Source of the DNA: Clostridia bacterium
GTDB lineage: Bacteria; Bacillota; Clostridia; Christensenellales; UBA1242
Length of the DNA stretch: 7,250 bases
Assembly: GCA_017473285.1 (NCBI GenBank)
Contig: JAFULP010000053.1
Coordinates: 1-7,250 of the forward strand
Direction: 5' to 3'
Shown here: piece by piece, positions 1 through 7,250 of the stretch
Position numbering within the stretch: the stretch's first letter is position 1
Layout: every line of letters begins with the position of its first letter
Position numbers and translations under genes: made by a program
Notes under the pieces: generated by a model
Seen by the model: the letters and a program-made list of their open reading frames with translations, nothing else
The model's database searches: none
What the model was told of the DNA's origin: nothing

Positions 1-3000
1 GCGGGAACCTATTATGTAATTTTAAGCATATTTGGCGGAAGTGTAGAAGTTGGAGAGATTAAGTTTGAAATTGTGTCTAAATCGCAAATAGTGAATGCTA
101 ATAATGCTAAAGTGGATGATATTGAAATTACTGCAAACACTACAACTTCGTACACCTTACAAGAGTTGCAAACAATGTACAATTTGCAACGCAACAACGA
201 AATTTATTATGTTGTAACACAATATGTGGAAGGCATTACTTATAAAAAGGTGGATGATAGTTACGAAAAAATGACCACTGACGAAGGTGGCGTGTACTAT
301 CAAAAACTACATTTAACCGACATCTTGTGGGTAGATTATAATAATGCTAATTTGACAATAACCTATAAATACGATGACGGCACAACATTGCAACAAATTG
401 CTAACAAATTGATTTATGGCGGAACAACTTATACGTTAATTGGAAGCAACTGCAATTTAGGAAATTACACTTTTGATATATCTAATAATAAGTTTGTAGA
501 TGAAGATGGCAAATTAATTAACACTGTAATGTATGGCGATAATATTGCTTATTGCATCAATGAGCAGGGCGAAAGAGTAATTTGTTGCAAGCAAAATGCA
601 TATTTGTTTGTGGACGAACAAAATGCTAATAATATTTTGGCGATATCAATTGATAGTACTGGAAAAACAATTTATAACTTTAATTACAAATTAAGTGACG
701 CTATAAGTTGGCAAGGAAATTATTATACATATGATAGTGCTATAAATAAATACACATTGGTTACCAATAAGGTAAATACCCCATATGTTGCAAATCAATA
801 TTATGTTGAAGATAATCAATTTAAGCAATTAAGTAATATTGCTACATTTGAGTTGACATATAGTGGATTTGGCACAAATTTATCGGCTGGAACTAAGTAT
901 GTTGACAATGTTGAGTACAGCATTGAAGCGGTGTTTAATAACAATAATATTAGTACAAATAGAGTATACAATATTTACATATTGCCTTACAAGGTAAACG
1001 CATCAACAGATGTGCTATTAAGTAGTACAAGTTATGTATTGTATGATAACGGAAATGTGGCAGATAAGGGATTGTTTAATATCAATGCTGAAAAGTACAA
1101 TAACAAAGTTGCTTCGATCAGTTTTGGTGCAGGTGAAGATTATGAAATTCAAACAAGCAATTATGTTGAAGATGACACTCAAACTAAATATACAATAACA
1201 TTTAATGCTAAAGGTAATAATTATGTAAGTTATATCCCAGTAACATTAACATATAGCGACGGCTCAACATATAGTTATAACGCTCAAATTACAGTTGTAA
1301 ATAGTAGTGCTGTAAGCATTAATTATCCTTATAATGTGGAAGATACAGCATCAGCATCATATAGCACATTTAATGCAAGTATTGAAGAATTTACAAAGAG
1401 CATAAACAACCAATATGATGTAAACGATTTAGGTGCATGGTTGGGTTATGATGTAAGCGTAGACAATTGGACCGAAAGTGCAAGAATTAAGTATGATTTA
1501 GCACTAAAGGGCGACATAATTAATTTAACTGAAGACAAATTATTAAATGTTGTACGATATAATGCTTATACATACGCACACATTACAAATCAAGCATATG
1601 AAGATGGCAAATATTATAAATACAACACATCAACCAATAACTTTGAATTGGTAACAGGTGACGAGCCTAGCGATTGGGGAAGTTTAAATTACTTTGTTAA
1701 AAATGTAAATACTCAATCGACAATTGATAAAGTTGAATTGGTGGCGGTGTCAAGCACATACGCATCAAATGTTGAAAATGTGAGCGAAAGTTTGGCATTA
1801 AACGGCAACACTATAGCAATCTCTGAAAGCCTTGACTATACTGGATATGTGCTGTTTAAAGTGTACGAAAAAGGCACTTCGGCTTATGGCTATTATGCAT
1901 TAAAAATTGTAGATGACGAACAATTTGATGATGTGACAGTAACTGCTGGACGACGAACTCAAACAATAACTAAACAGTTGACAAGCGAACAACCTATTAT
2001 TGAGATTATTCGTAATAGCGGAAACGACATTTCATCTGTAGCGCAAATTGGCTCAGATTTGATTGACACAAATAGCACAAATGTTTATCTATTTATGGTA
2101 GATAATTATGACAATTTGGGCGAAAAGGTGTTGAATAATATTGCTAATGGCAAATTGATTGAAAATACTCAAGTATTAACACCAAACATTAACATTCAAA
2201 CCATTGTTGTGGCAGTTGTAATTCAAAGTGGAACATCTTTGGTGCATGTATGTAACTATAACATTGTGCTACAACCAGATGTTGATGTGAAAACAGGCGA
2301 ACTAATTGATACAGTAATTGATGGAAGTTATTATATTTATAAAGCCAAGAATTTGGCATATAGTTATGAGAATATAAGCGCTAACACAATTAATTTGAGC
2401 GAAGCAAATTATCTTGAAGTGACTGGCACTCATGGTGGAGAATTGTCAAGTGTTAAATTTGACACGAGCAAAACTTATACTGATGTGTTAAGTTTTGACG
2501 GAAACAATGTACGCATTTACAATACTTCTACACAAGCGTACGATGTGGTGGCAACCATTAATGGTACAAACTTGAAATTAATCAAGGCTATTGGCGAAAT
2601 TAATGTATCATTCTATTTAGAATTAACTTATAGTTCGGGCTTTAAAGCGTATTTGCAAATTACAATTAACAAATATGACTTTAACGACACTACTACAAAC
2701 TTTACAGTAGGCAACTGGAATGGAACTGATAACTTTGAAAATGACTTTAAATTAAGCACTATATTTGGGAACTATACTGGTGAGTATAATGTGGAATATT
2801 CTACCAACAATGGCGCAACATGGGAAAGCTCTCACAGTGGCGTAAATCACAACACACTGGATAAAATATTGCAATTTACACCATCAAATAGTGAATATAA
2901 GGTTAGAATTAAAATTACATTAACATCGGTTGTGCCAAATATTAGTAAAATTATTGACATAACAGTTAAGCCAAACATTGTGGCAACTTATAACCAAAAT

Positions 3001-6000
3001 GTTGGCAACAATCCAACTGCAACAAGAGTTGTACCAGAAGTGGTAGGTCATACAACTCAAAATCAAGTGGGTAGCATATTAGGTGTGGTTATCACTGAAA
3101 AAACAATTAAAATTCAAAACACAACTGATGCAACTGCTTCACCAGTTACATATATGACTATTAATGTTGGTAACTTTAGTTCGGTTAAATTTAGTTTGAC
3201 AACCGACAGTGGTGATGAATTGCGAATTGATGAAAATAATTTGTATTCATACTTTGTAATGGACGGATTGCAATCTAGTGTGGATATAAGCGACACAAGC
3301 GATTTATATTTTGTTCATAGTGCGCAAGATGTTAATTTAAGATTAAATGTCACAGTTGCAAACGATAACGGCAATTATGCTGAAAGTTATGTGTTGTATA
3401 TTACCCTTCCAAAAACTTATACATTAAGTGCTTGCTATAAGGTGGACGGTGCAACATACGAAACAGTGGTTAACAATCAACAATTATTATTAAAGGCAGA
3501 TGACGAACAAAGTATTGATAACAACTTCTTTGGCACTAGCGAAACAAGCGTTGATAAAGTGTACGCTTCACGCTTGGCGATAACCGATATTTACGGCAAC
3601 CAATATTACGGATATGACAACATTGTGGCACTAGGTTTGCTAACCGATGGTAATCCAAACAAACTAAACTTTGAATTGGATGCACCAAGTGGTACAAATG
3701 TATCAAGCATCGATAATGGCGAGTTGACATTTAGAAGGGATGATAACCCACCAACGGTTGTGTTAAAGATGACAAATACAACCATTACGACTCCTATTGA
3801 ATATAACTTCCTAGTGTTAACCGAAGATACCGATTACAGCAATATTAAATACAATGAAGAATTATTGCAAGTGGATAGCGATAATGATGGGAAATTAGAT
3901 TATATTTCAGTGACTTTTGAGCAATTGGAAAATACAACTAATCCATTTGAATTAGCATACTTAAAGTATTTGCCAAATGATGAAATTGCGGGTCAAGTAG
4001 GTTGGGTGAAAACTACTAATACAAATCTAACATTTAAATTTGAAAGTGTTACCACGACCACTGATGGCTACAATAGTAAAATTGAGGTTGACAGCATAGG
4101 AAGTTTGGGCAGTATGATGTACAATCAAATAACAGTCACAATTATCACAATGAATGGTGTGGTTGGCGAAATTAATTTGATTGTGACAAATTATAGCGTA
4201 AGTTATGCGTATAATCAAGCATCAAGCAATGGATATGAAACCGCATATGGCGGAACTGAAATTGGCAAACTAACCGATAACTATAACGGCACGGCTCGTG
4301 TAACGGCTACAAATATTGATGATGTATTTACAAGTAGCAATTATTCGATAGAATATGTTGGTGCAATAAATGGCTTTGAATCACATTGGCACTTTGCCAA
4401 CGGGTTAGATTATAGCGCTACCAACACAAGCGTGGTGTACTACAATGATACTAAGCAAAGCATATTGTCACGAAGTGTGGCGGATAACACAGATGTAACT
4501 ATGATATTTAATGTTAAATATAGCGGTTACGTAATAGGTAGAATTTATTACAAGTTAATGCTACAAAACGACATTAAGATTGGTTTAAATCCTAATCTTC
4601 AAAGTGGAAATAGTGCAACACTTTATTTAGGTTCTAACATCTATACACTAAGTGGAAATGAAACTGTGATTGACTTATTGCAAAGTGAAAGTGGAGCAAA
4701 TTATAACAATGTGTTTATAACGCTTGAGCAATATTCAACAGGCAATGTAATTAAGGATAGCAACGGAAATGTTGTTAACAAGGCATTATACAACGGAAGC
4801 AACTCGATATTAAGTGCGAGTGATGTAAGTAGTTACCTAGAATTTAAGATTAGCAACCCTAGCCAAGAATTGGTTGATAAGGTAAGGGTGGACACTAATG
4901 GTAAATTGTATATCACTGGCAACCCATCAGGTTCGTTTACATTAAATGTGACTTCAAAAAATGGAACTGGTTATAGCGAATCGTTTATAATCACCGTGCA
5001 TCAATACGATAACACAACCGCTCAGTACAACAACCAAATTAATGTTGGTCAAGGAACGGGATATGTGTCAGATACACAAATTTCATTGTTTACCGCAAAA
5101 CCAAATGCGGATGACAGTGGTAAATATGCGTTTAGTTCATATCGTTTGGGCTATGGCACAAGTGGCAATGTAACCACTTCGATATTAGATAGTGATGCAA
5201 CAGTTTCATTTGAGGTGGCGGTATTTGATTATGGCACAAGTGTTAAAACAATCAAGGAATCAACCGCTTGGGAAAGTATTGCACCTAATTATATTGACAA
5301 TTCTTACTTATACACATTGCCTAGCGTTAAGTATTCAACTGGCGATAGTAACGAATATCAAATTGTAAGCATACGCCTAACAGTTGAGTATAACGGCGAA
5401 AGTAAATACTATTACGCACATTATCAAGTGTATAATGATATTAATATTAGCGTAAACAAGGCTTATGAAGGTGATAAAACTATTACTTATGGATATAATG
5501 CTTGGACAAATGGTTCAACAATTACCATTATGGATACATCAAATAGTGGTATGTATGCGTCTGTAACTCCAGTGTTAAATGTAAGCGATAGCGAGTGGGC
5601 AAATGTGTATGCAAGTTGCTATACCAAAAATGATAATGGCACATTTACACAACTAAGTGGCGATAAACCTACATTTGAAAACGGTAAATATTATCAACTT
5701 AACGATGTAGTAAATAATATAAGCGATTATACCGCATTGATTAGGTTGCCAGACGGAACTGAAAAGCAAATTACTGATTTAACAGTTTCAGGTGCTAAAG
5801 TTACTGGCACATTGCCAAACGCTCTATTTACAAATCAAACCGAATTTACATTTATATTAAAGTCGGTTGAAACTGGTGCATCATTGTTGGAAGATAATTG
5901 GACAATTAAAGCCAACAACACCATTACAGCAATTGATGCTATGCCTTTACGAACATTCTTCCTAACTAGCGAAATTGGTAATCAAAATTATTACAATGTA

Positions 6001-6774
6001 GATATTATTGGCATAGGCGCAAGTTATAACATATTTGTAACAGGTGGCTCGTATAGCAAAGTGTCAACAGTTATCAGTTCACTAGGTGATGGATATTCAT
6101 TAAAGCAAGTAACTTATAAGGGCACTTCTAGCGGAAATAGCGTGTTTAGCGTTGAGGCAACATACTATGTATTGGTTGGACATAGTAATGCAATTAGCCT
6201 AAACTCAAACAGCGGTCAGTACTACATTACCTTAACAGTTGATGATAGCAATATCGTAAATAATAATGCAACAATTGATATTGCACCATATGTAAAAGTA
6301 TGGGAATATGTTGGCGGATTTAAGCAAGTGACTAACGCATCCATTGGTGTGGGTAGCAGTTCGTCAAGCAGTGTAACATTAAGCGGAATTAGCAGTTATG
6401 TTAACACCGATAACCCATCTAAGACAATTACAATATCTGGTGGAACGGCATCACGAGAGGTGGAAGTGTACTTCAACATTATGATTAAGGCTAAAGCGCT
6501 TAATGGCGGTCAAATGGCGTATAGTGCAATGCTTGGCAATGCTATGGGCGATAGCACAGAGTTAACTGAAACCGACATTGACGCTAACCTTGCATTAAAG
6601 CGTGAACTACTAAGTTTGATAACCTACAACAATAAGGCGATAGATGTGGACGACAATACTCAAATTAGTTACTTTACAATAAGTGTAAGTAAATATAGCG
6701 ATGGTTATGAGATTGTTTACACCTACAACAACGAAGCAACATATATCAGAACATTGTATATGGCGCTAGGTTAA
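1..6774 (+). CDS. Giant multi-domain Ig-like repeat surface protein, 5'-partial
   Basis: The frame is open from base 1 to the TAA at 6772-6774 (2257 visible residues). The GTG at 73 and the first in-frame ATG (175) are poor starts: neither has a well-spaced SD, and residues 2-25 already read as the closing strands of a beta module. The start therefore lies upstream. The chain is rich in Asn, Thr, Ser and Tyr, poor in Arg, has seven Cys, and shows no membrane-spanning segment. About 15 module-ending strands of the type Y-x-h-x-I-x-V-x-(N/D) recur near residues 322, 426, 629, 749, 882, 984, 1128, 1266, 1389, 1514, 1660, 1803, 1965, 2052 and 2154, giving modules of about 90-200 residues. This pattern is typical of bacterial Ig-like or cadherin-like adhesins and stalk proteins; no exact family is recognised. 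No catalytic motif was seen. Inference: exported, extended, surface-associated or secreted. A phage-encoded receptor-binding protein is a weaker alternative. Confidence 0.93.
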   Translation, partial: AGTYYVILSIFGGSVEVGEIKFEIVSKSQIVNANNAKVDDIEITANTTTSYTLQELQTMYNLQRNNEIYYVVTQYVEGITYKKVDDSYEKMTTDEGGVYYQKLHLTDILWVDYNNANLTITYKYDDGTTLQQIANKLIYGGTTYTLIGSNCNLGNYTFDISNNKFVDEDGKLINTVMYGDNIAYCINEQGERVICCKQNAYLFVDEQNANNILAISIDSTGKTIYNFNYKLSDAISWQGNYYTYDSAINKYTLVTNKVNTPYVANQYYVEDNQFKQLSNIATFELTYSGFGTNLSAGTKYVDNVEYSIEAVFNNNNISTNRVYNIYILPYKVNASTDVLLSSTSYVLYDNGNVADKGLFNINAEKYNNKVASISFGAGEDYEIQTSNYVEDDTQTKYTITFNAKGNNYVSYIPVTLTYSDGSTYSYNAQITVVNSSAVSINYPYNVEDTASASYSTFNASIEEFTKSINNQYDVNDLGAWLGYDVSVDNWTESARIKYDLALKGDIINLTEDKLLNVVRYNAYTYAHITNQAYEDGKYYKYNTSTNNFELVTGDEPSDWGSLNYFVKNVNTQSTIDKVELVAVSSTYASNVENVSESLALNGNTIAISESLDYTGYVLFKVYEKGTSAYGYYALKIVDDEQFDDVTVTAGRRTQTITKQLTSEQPIIEIIRNSGNDISSVAQIGSDLIDTNSTNVYLFMVDNYDNLGEKVLNNIANGKLIENTQVLTPNINIQTIVVAVVIQSGTSLVHVCNYNIVLQPDVDVKTGELIDTVIDGSYYIYKAKNLAYSYENISANTINLSEANYLEVTGTHGGELSSVKFDTSKTYTDVLSFDGNNVRIYNTSTQAYDVVATINGTNLKLIKAIGEINVSFYLELTYSSGFKAYLQITINKYDFNDTTTNFTVGNWNGTDNFENDFKLSTIFGNYTGEYNVEYSTNNGATWESSHSGVNHNTLDKILQFTPSNSEYKVRIKITLTSVVPNISKIIDITVKPNIVATYNQNVGNNPTATRVVPEVVGHTTQNQVGSILGVVITEKTIKIQNTTDATASPVTYMTINVGNFSSVKFSLTTDSGDELRIDENNLYSYFVMDGLQSSVDISDTSDLYFVHSAQDVNLRLNVTVANDNGNYAESYVLYITLPKTYTLSACYKVDGATYETVVNNQQLLLKADDEQSIDNNFFGTSETSVDKVYASRLAITDIYGNQYYGYDNIVALGLLTDGNPNKLNFELDAPSGTNVSSIDNGELTFRRDDNPPTVVLKMTNTTITTPIEYNFLVLTEDTDYSNIKYNEELLQVDSDNDGKLDYISVTFEQLENTTNPFELAYLKYLPNDEIAGQVGWVKTTNTNLTFKFESVTTTTDGYNSKIEVDSIGSLGSMMYNQITVTIITMNGVVGEINLIVTNYSVSYAYNQASSNGYETAYGGTEIGKLTDNYNGTARVTATNIDDVFTSSNYSIEYVGAINGFESHWHFANGLDYSATNTSVVYYNDTKQSILSRSVADNTDVTMIFNVKYSGYVIGRIYYKLMLQNDIKIGLNPNLQSGNSATLYLGSNIYTLSGNETVIDLLQSESGANYNNVFITLEQYSTGNVIKDSNGNVVNKALYNGSNSILSASDVSSYLEFKISNPSQELVDKVRVDTNGKLYITGNPSGSFTLNVTSKNGTGYSESFIITVHQYDNTTAQYNNQINVGQGTGYVSDTQISLFTAKPNADDSGKYAFSSYRLGYGTSGNVTTSILDSDATVSFEVAVFDYGTSVKTIKESTAWESIAPNYIDNSYLYTLPSVKYSTGDSNEYQIVSIRLTVEYNGESKYYYAHYQVYNDINISVNKAYEGDKTITYGYNAWTNGSTITIMDTSNSGMYASVTPVLNVSDSEWANVYASCYTKNDNGTFTQLSGDKPTFENGKYYQLNDVVNNISDYTALIRLPDGTEKQITDLTVSGAKVTGTLPNALFTNQTEFTFILKSVETGASLLEDNWTIKANNTITAIDAMPLRTFFLTSEIGNQNYYNVDIIGIGASYNIFVTGGSYSKVSTVISSLGDGYSLKQVTYKGTSSGNSVFSVEATYYVLVGHSNAISLNSNSGQYYITLTVDDSNIVNNNATIDIAPYVKVWEYVGGFKQVTNASIGVGSSSSSSVTLSGISSYVNTDNPSKTITISGGTASREVEVYFNIMIKAKALNGGQMAYSAMLGNAMGDSTELTETDIDANLALKRELLSLITYNNKAIDVDDNTQISYFTISVSKYSDGYEIVYTYNNEATYIRTLYMALG
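205..312 (+). repeat. YY beta-hairpin unit 1 (within the giant protein)
   Basis: Residues 69-104. An opening Tyr-Tyr pair is followed by TYKKVDDSYEKMT and then GGVYYQKL. The pattern is aromatic strand, polar turn, aromatic strand, and a second Tyr-Tyr. It is the most divergent of four similar units in the protein and is included because the order and spacing of its aromatic pairs match the others. It sits before the first clear Ig-like module. Confidence 0.5.
451..588 (+). other. Cysteine cluster in the N-terminal part of the visible protein
   Basis: Cys codons occur at residues 151, 185, 195 and 196, the last two adjacent (motif VICCKQ). Only three more cysteines exist in the remaining chain, at residues 751, 1145 and 1873. 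Four within 46 residues of an otherwise nearly Cys-free extracellular-type protein suggests disulfides or a metal site. The segment lies between YY units 1 and 2 and does not resemble the Ig-like modules. Confidence 0.55.
715..837 (+). repeat. YY beta-hairpin unit 2 (within the giant protein)
   Basis: Residues 239-279. The unit opens with GNYYTYDSAINKYTLVTN, which aligns without gaps to GKYYKYNTSTNNFELVTG of unit 3 (8 of 18 residues identical, most others conservative). A second half follows, NQYYVEDNQFKQLSN. It leads straight into an Ig-like module that starts around residue 281 (ATFELTYSGFGT). Confidence 0.75.
1606..1704 (+). repeat. YY beta-hairpin unit 3 (within the giant protein)
   Basis: Residues 536-568. 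The unit runs GKYYKYNTSTNNFELVTG, then DEPSDW, then LNYFVKN. It is the best example of the pattern: YY strand, polar turn, F-x-L-V-T-G-D-x-P, and a closing Y-(F/Y) strand. It interrupts the longest interval between module-ending strands in the middle of the protein (residues 426 to 629), so it looks inserted into a module or placed between two. Confidence 0.75.
3874..3900 (+). other. DxDxDG calcium-binding loop motif
   Basis: Residues 1292-1300 read DSDNDGKLD, followed by Tyr-Ile. This matches the DxDxDGxxD core of thrombospondin type 3-like and EF-hand-like loops, which bind Ca2+ in many extracellular bacterial proteins. The Glu expected at position 12 of a classical EF-hand is absent (Ser there), so a TSP3-like or linker Ca2+ loop fits better. 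It is the only strong copy noticed, and it lies at the start of the module that follows the strand near residue 1266. Confidence 0.6.
5611..5706 (+). repeat. YY beta-hairpin unit 4 (within the giant protein)
   Basis: Residues 1871-1902. The unit has SCYTKNDNGTFTQLSGDKP followed by ENGKYYQLND. Its F-x-x-L-S-G-D-x-P block matches F-E-L-V-T-G-D-E-P of unit 3, and the distance to the closing aromatic pair differs by one residue. It lies about 1300 residues after unit 3, within another long interval between module-ending strands (1803 to 1965). Its first aromatic pair is Cys-Tyr instead of Tyr-Tyr. Confidence 0.7.
6481..6771 (+). other. Distinct C-terminal segment of the giant protein
   Basis: Residues 2161-2257. 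After the last repeat-type strand (VEVYFNIMIKA) the composition changes to Ala, Met and Leu-rich sequence with probable helix (AMLGNAMGDS and ALKRELLSLITYNN), then a short beta-rich end (YFTISVSKYSDGYEIVYTY). The protein ends at MALG. No LPXTG, hydrophobic tail, basic tail, dockerin, SLH or choline-binding repeat is visible. It may be a folding cap, a ligand-binding tip or a secretion signal; the sequence does not decide. Confidence 0.5.
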
Positions 6775-6779
6775 AATAT

Positions 6780-6811
6780 AAAAGGCAAATAGGCAACTAT
6801 TTGTCTTTTTT
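6780..6811 (+). terminator. Rho-independent terminator of the giant gene
   Basis: The left arm AAAGGCAAATAG (6781-6792) pairs with CTATTTGTCTTT (6797-6808) over 12 bp with one G-U wobble. The pairing extends by one more A-T (6780/6809). The loop is GCAA, a GNRA tetraloop closed by G-C. A run of six T follows from 6806 to 6811, overlapping the base of the stem. It begins six bases after the TAA stop and should end transcription of the giant gene. Confidence 0.9.
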
Positions 6812-6907
6812 AATATATAATTAAGTGATGATATGCAAATGAGTAAAGTATTGATGGCGGAATTGATTTAATTTTGAATAAAAAAATGATAATGAGTTAT
6901 AAATTTA

Positions 6908-6936
6908 TTGACAAAAGTGAAAAAGTTGTATATTAT
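6908..6936 (+). promoter_or_regulatory. Sigma-A-type promoter for the downstream gene
   Basis: A perfect -35 box TTGACA (6908-6913), a 17-bp spacer and a -10 box TATTAT (6931-6936, five of six consensus bases) make a strong housekeeping promoter. The 20 bp upstream are A/T-rich and could act as a modest UP element. The start of transcription is expected near 6943, giving a 5' leader of about 23 nt. No operator palindrome was noticed. Confidence 0.78.
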
Positions 6937-6954
6937 ATTGATAACTATATAAAT

Positions 6955-6961
6955 GAGGTGA
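6955..6961 (+). promoter_or_regulatory. Strong Shine-Dalgarno for the gene starting at 6966
   Basis: GAGGTGA matches seven consecutive bases of the AGGAGGTGA anti-SD complement and ends four bases before the ATG at 6966. It fixes that ATG as the start. The nearby ATG at 6953 is followed by a stop after one codon. Confidence 0.8.
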
Positions 6962-6965
6962 GGAT

Positions 6966-7250
6966 ATGGATTTGAATAAAAAAGAGTTTGAAAGCAAGTG
7001 TATTGAAGTGATTGAGTCCATAATAATGTCTAACATTAATTACACAAGGGCTAATGCTATTACAATTTCGGGCAAGATGCTTGAAAAGGCTAAGGAAAAG
7101 AAGTGCCCACAAGGCGTGCTTGATGTGTATGAGCGTGTGCATGAAGAGTTTAAACTTGCAAGCGATAATGAATACGAGATATTAAAGCGTCAATTGTTTA
7201 AAGATAAAAACGATAAATATAGTTATAATATGGGATTTGGTGACTGGCTA
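6966..7250 (+). CDS. Hypothetical charged, probably helical protein, 3'-partial
   Basis: ATG at 6966 opens a frame that reaches the window edge without a stop, giving 95 visible residues (starts MDLNKKEFESKCIEVIESII, ends FGDWL). The start is supported by the SD at 6955-6961 and the promoter at 6908-6936. The chain is rich in Lys and Glu with heptad-like spacing of Ile, Leu and Val, suggesting alpha-helices. There is no signal peptide or membrane segment, so it is probably cytoplasmic. Two Cys are at residues 12 and 47, the second in EKKCPQG. I do not recognise the family. It differs sharply from the Asn/Thr/Tyr-rich giant protein. Three of its seven Leu codons are CTT, a codon rarely used in the giant gene, which may reflect composition only. 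It has its own promoter behind a terminator, so it is not co-transcribed with the giant gene. Confidence 0.85.
   Translation, partial: MDLNKKEFESKCIEVIESIIMSNINYTRANAITISGKMLEKAKEKKCPQGVLDVYERVHEEFKLASDNEYEILKRQLFKDKNDKYSYNMGFGDWL

Noticed and set aside
73..75. GTG as the start codon of the giant gene
   Set aside because: The frame is open to base 1 and the residues before it (GTYYVILSIFGGSVEVG) continue a beta module. The nearest SD-like GGAGAG (52-57) is 15 nt away, too far. The gene is 5'-truncated by the window.
12..197. Minus-strand ORF of 61 codons
   Set aside because: It is a shadow of the long plus-strand gene with no SD and low-complexity composition; the same holds for minus-strand ORFs at 3114-3296, 3536-3730, 4027-4218 and 6945-7142.
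2191..2235. Hydrophobic stretch NIQTIVVAVVIQSG as a transmembrane helix
   Set aside because: The hydrophobic core is only about eight residues and is flanked by polar residues on a beta-strand pattern, too short to span a membrane.
6355..6372. Run of six serines in the giant protein as a possible linker or repeat tract
   Set aside because: The codons are mixed (AGC, AGT, TCG, TCA), so it is not a slippage-prone DNA repeat, and a run of six is unremarkable in a Ser-rich chain.
6833..6871. A 12-codon ORF (MQMSKVLMAELI) after the terminator
   Set aside because: It is too short and has only a weak SD-like sequence; it also sits between a terminator and a downstream promoter with no visible promoter of its own.
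6886..6975. A 29-codon ORF (starts MIMSYKFIDKSEKVV) overlapping the start of the gene at 6966
   Set aside because: It has no SD upstream, and the strong TTGACA/TATTAT promoter lies inside it, so transcripts from that promoter would lack its start. Its length is within chance for A/T-rich sequence. Conservation of the peptide in relatives would reopen the question.

Overview
The window is low-GC bacterial DNA, roughly one third G+C. A large reading frame of over two thousand codons uses TGG for tryptophan and contains no in-frame TGA, which fits the standard bacterial code and argues against a mycoplasma-type code. The SD sequence, promoter and terminator are all of the kind found in Bacillota. 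An uncultured gut-type member of Bacillota is a reasonable guess, but no marker gene settles the lineage.

Positions 1-6774 hold one reading frame that is already open at the first base, so the gene begins upstream of the window. The visible 2257 residues form a secreted-type, all-beta, Asn/Thr/Ser/Tyr-rich giant protein. It is built from about 15 Ig-like or cadherin-like modules, each ending in a recognisable strand. Three local elements break the series: four copies of a 'YY' beta-hairpin unit, a group of four cysteines near the N-terminal end, and one DxDxDG calcium-loop motif. The last ~95 residues look different from the repeats, and no LPXTG motif, membrane anchor or dockerin is present at the C-terminus. 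The most economical reading is a giant surface or extracellular adhesin-like protein whose signal peptide and any anchor are encoded upstream.

Positions 6775-6965 are intergenic. A strong intrinsic terminator with a GCAA tetraloop follows the giant gene directly. About 100 bp later a near-consensus sigma-A-type promoter (TTGACA, 17 bp, TATTAT) and a strong SD sequence lead into a second gene. That gene starts at 6966 and runs off the right edge with 95 codons visible. It encodes a charged, probably helical and cytoplasmic protein of unknown function. The two genes are therefore separate transcription units, and nothing in the sequence ties their functions together.

No RNA gene, CRISPR array, insertion sequence or phage structural gene was recognised.
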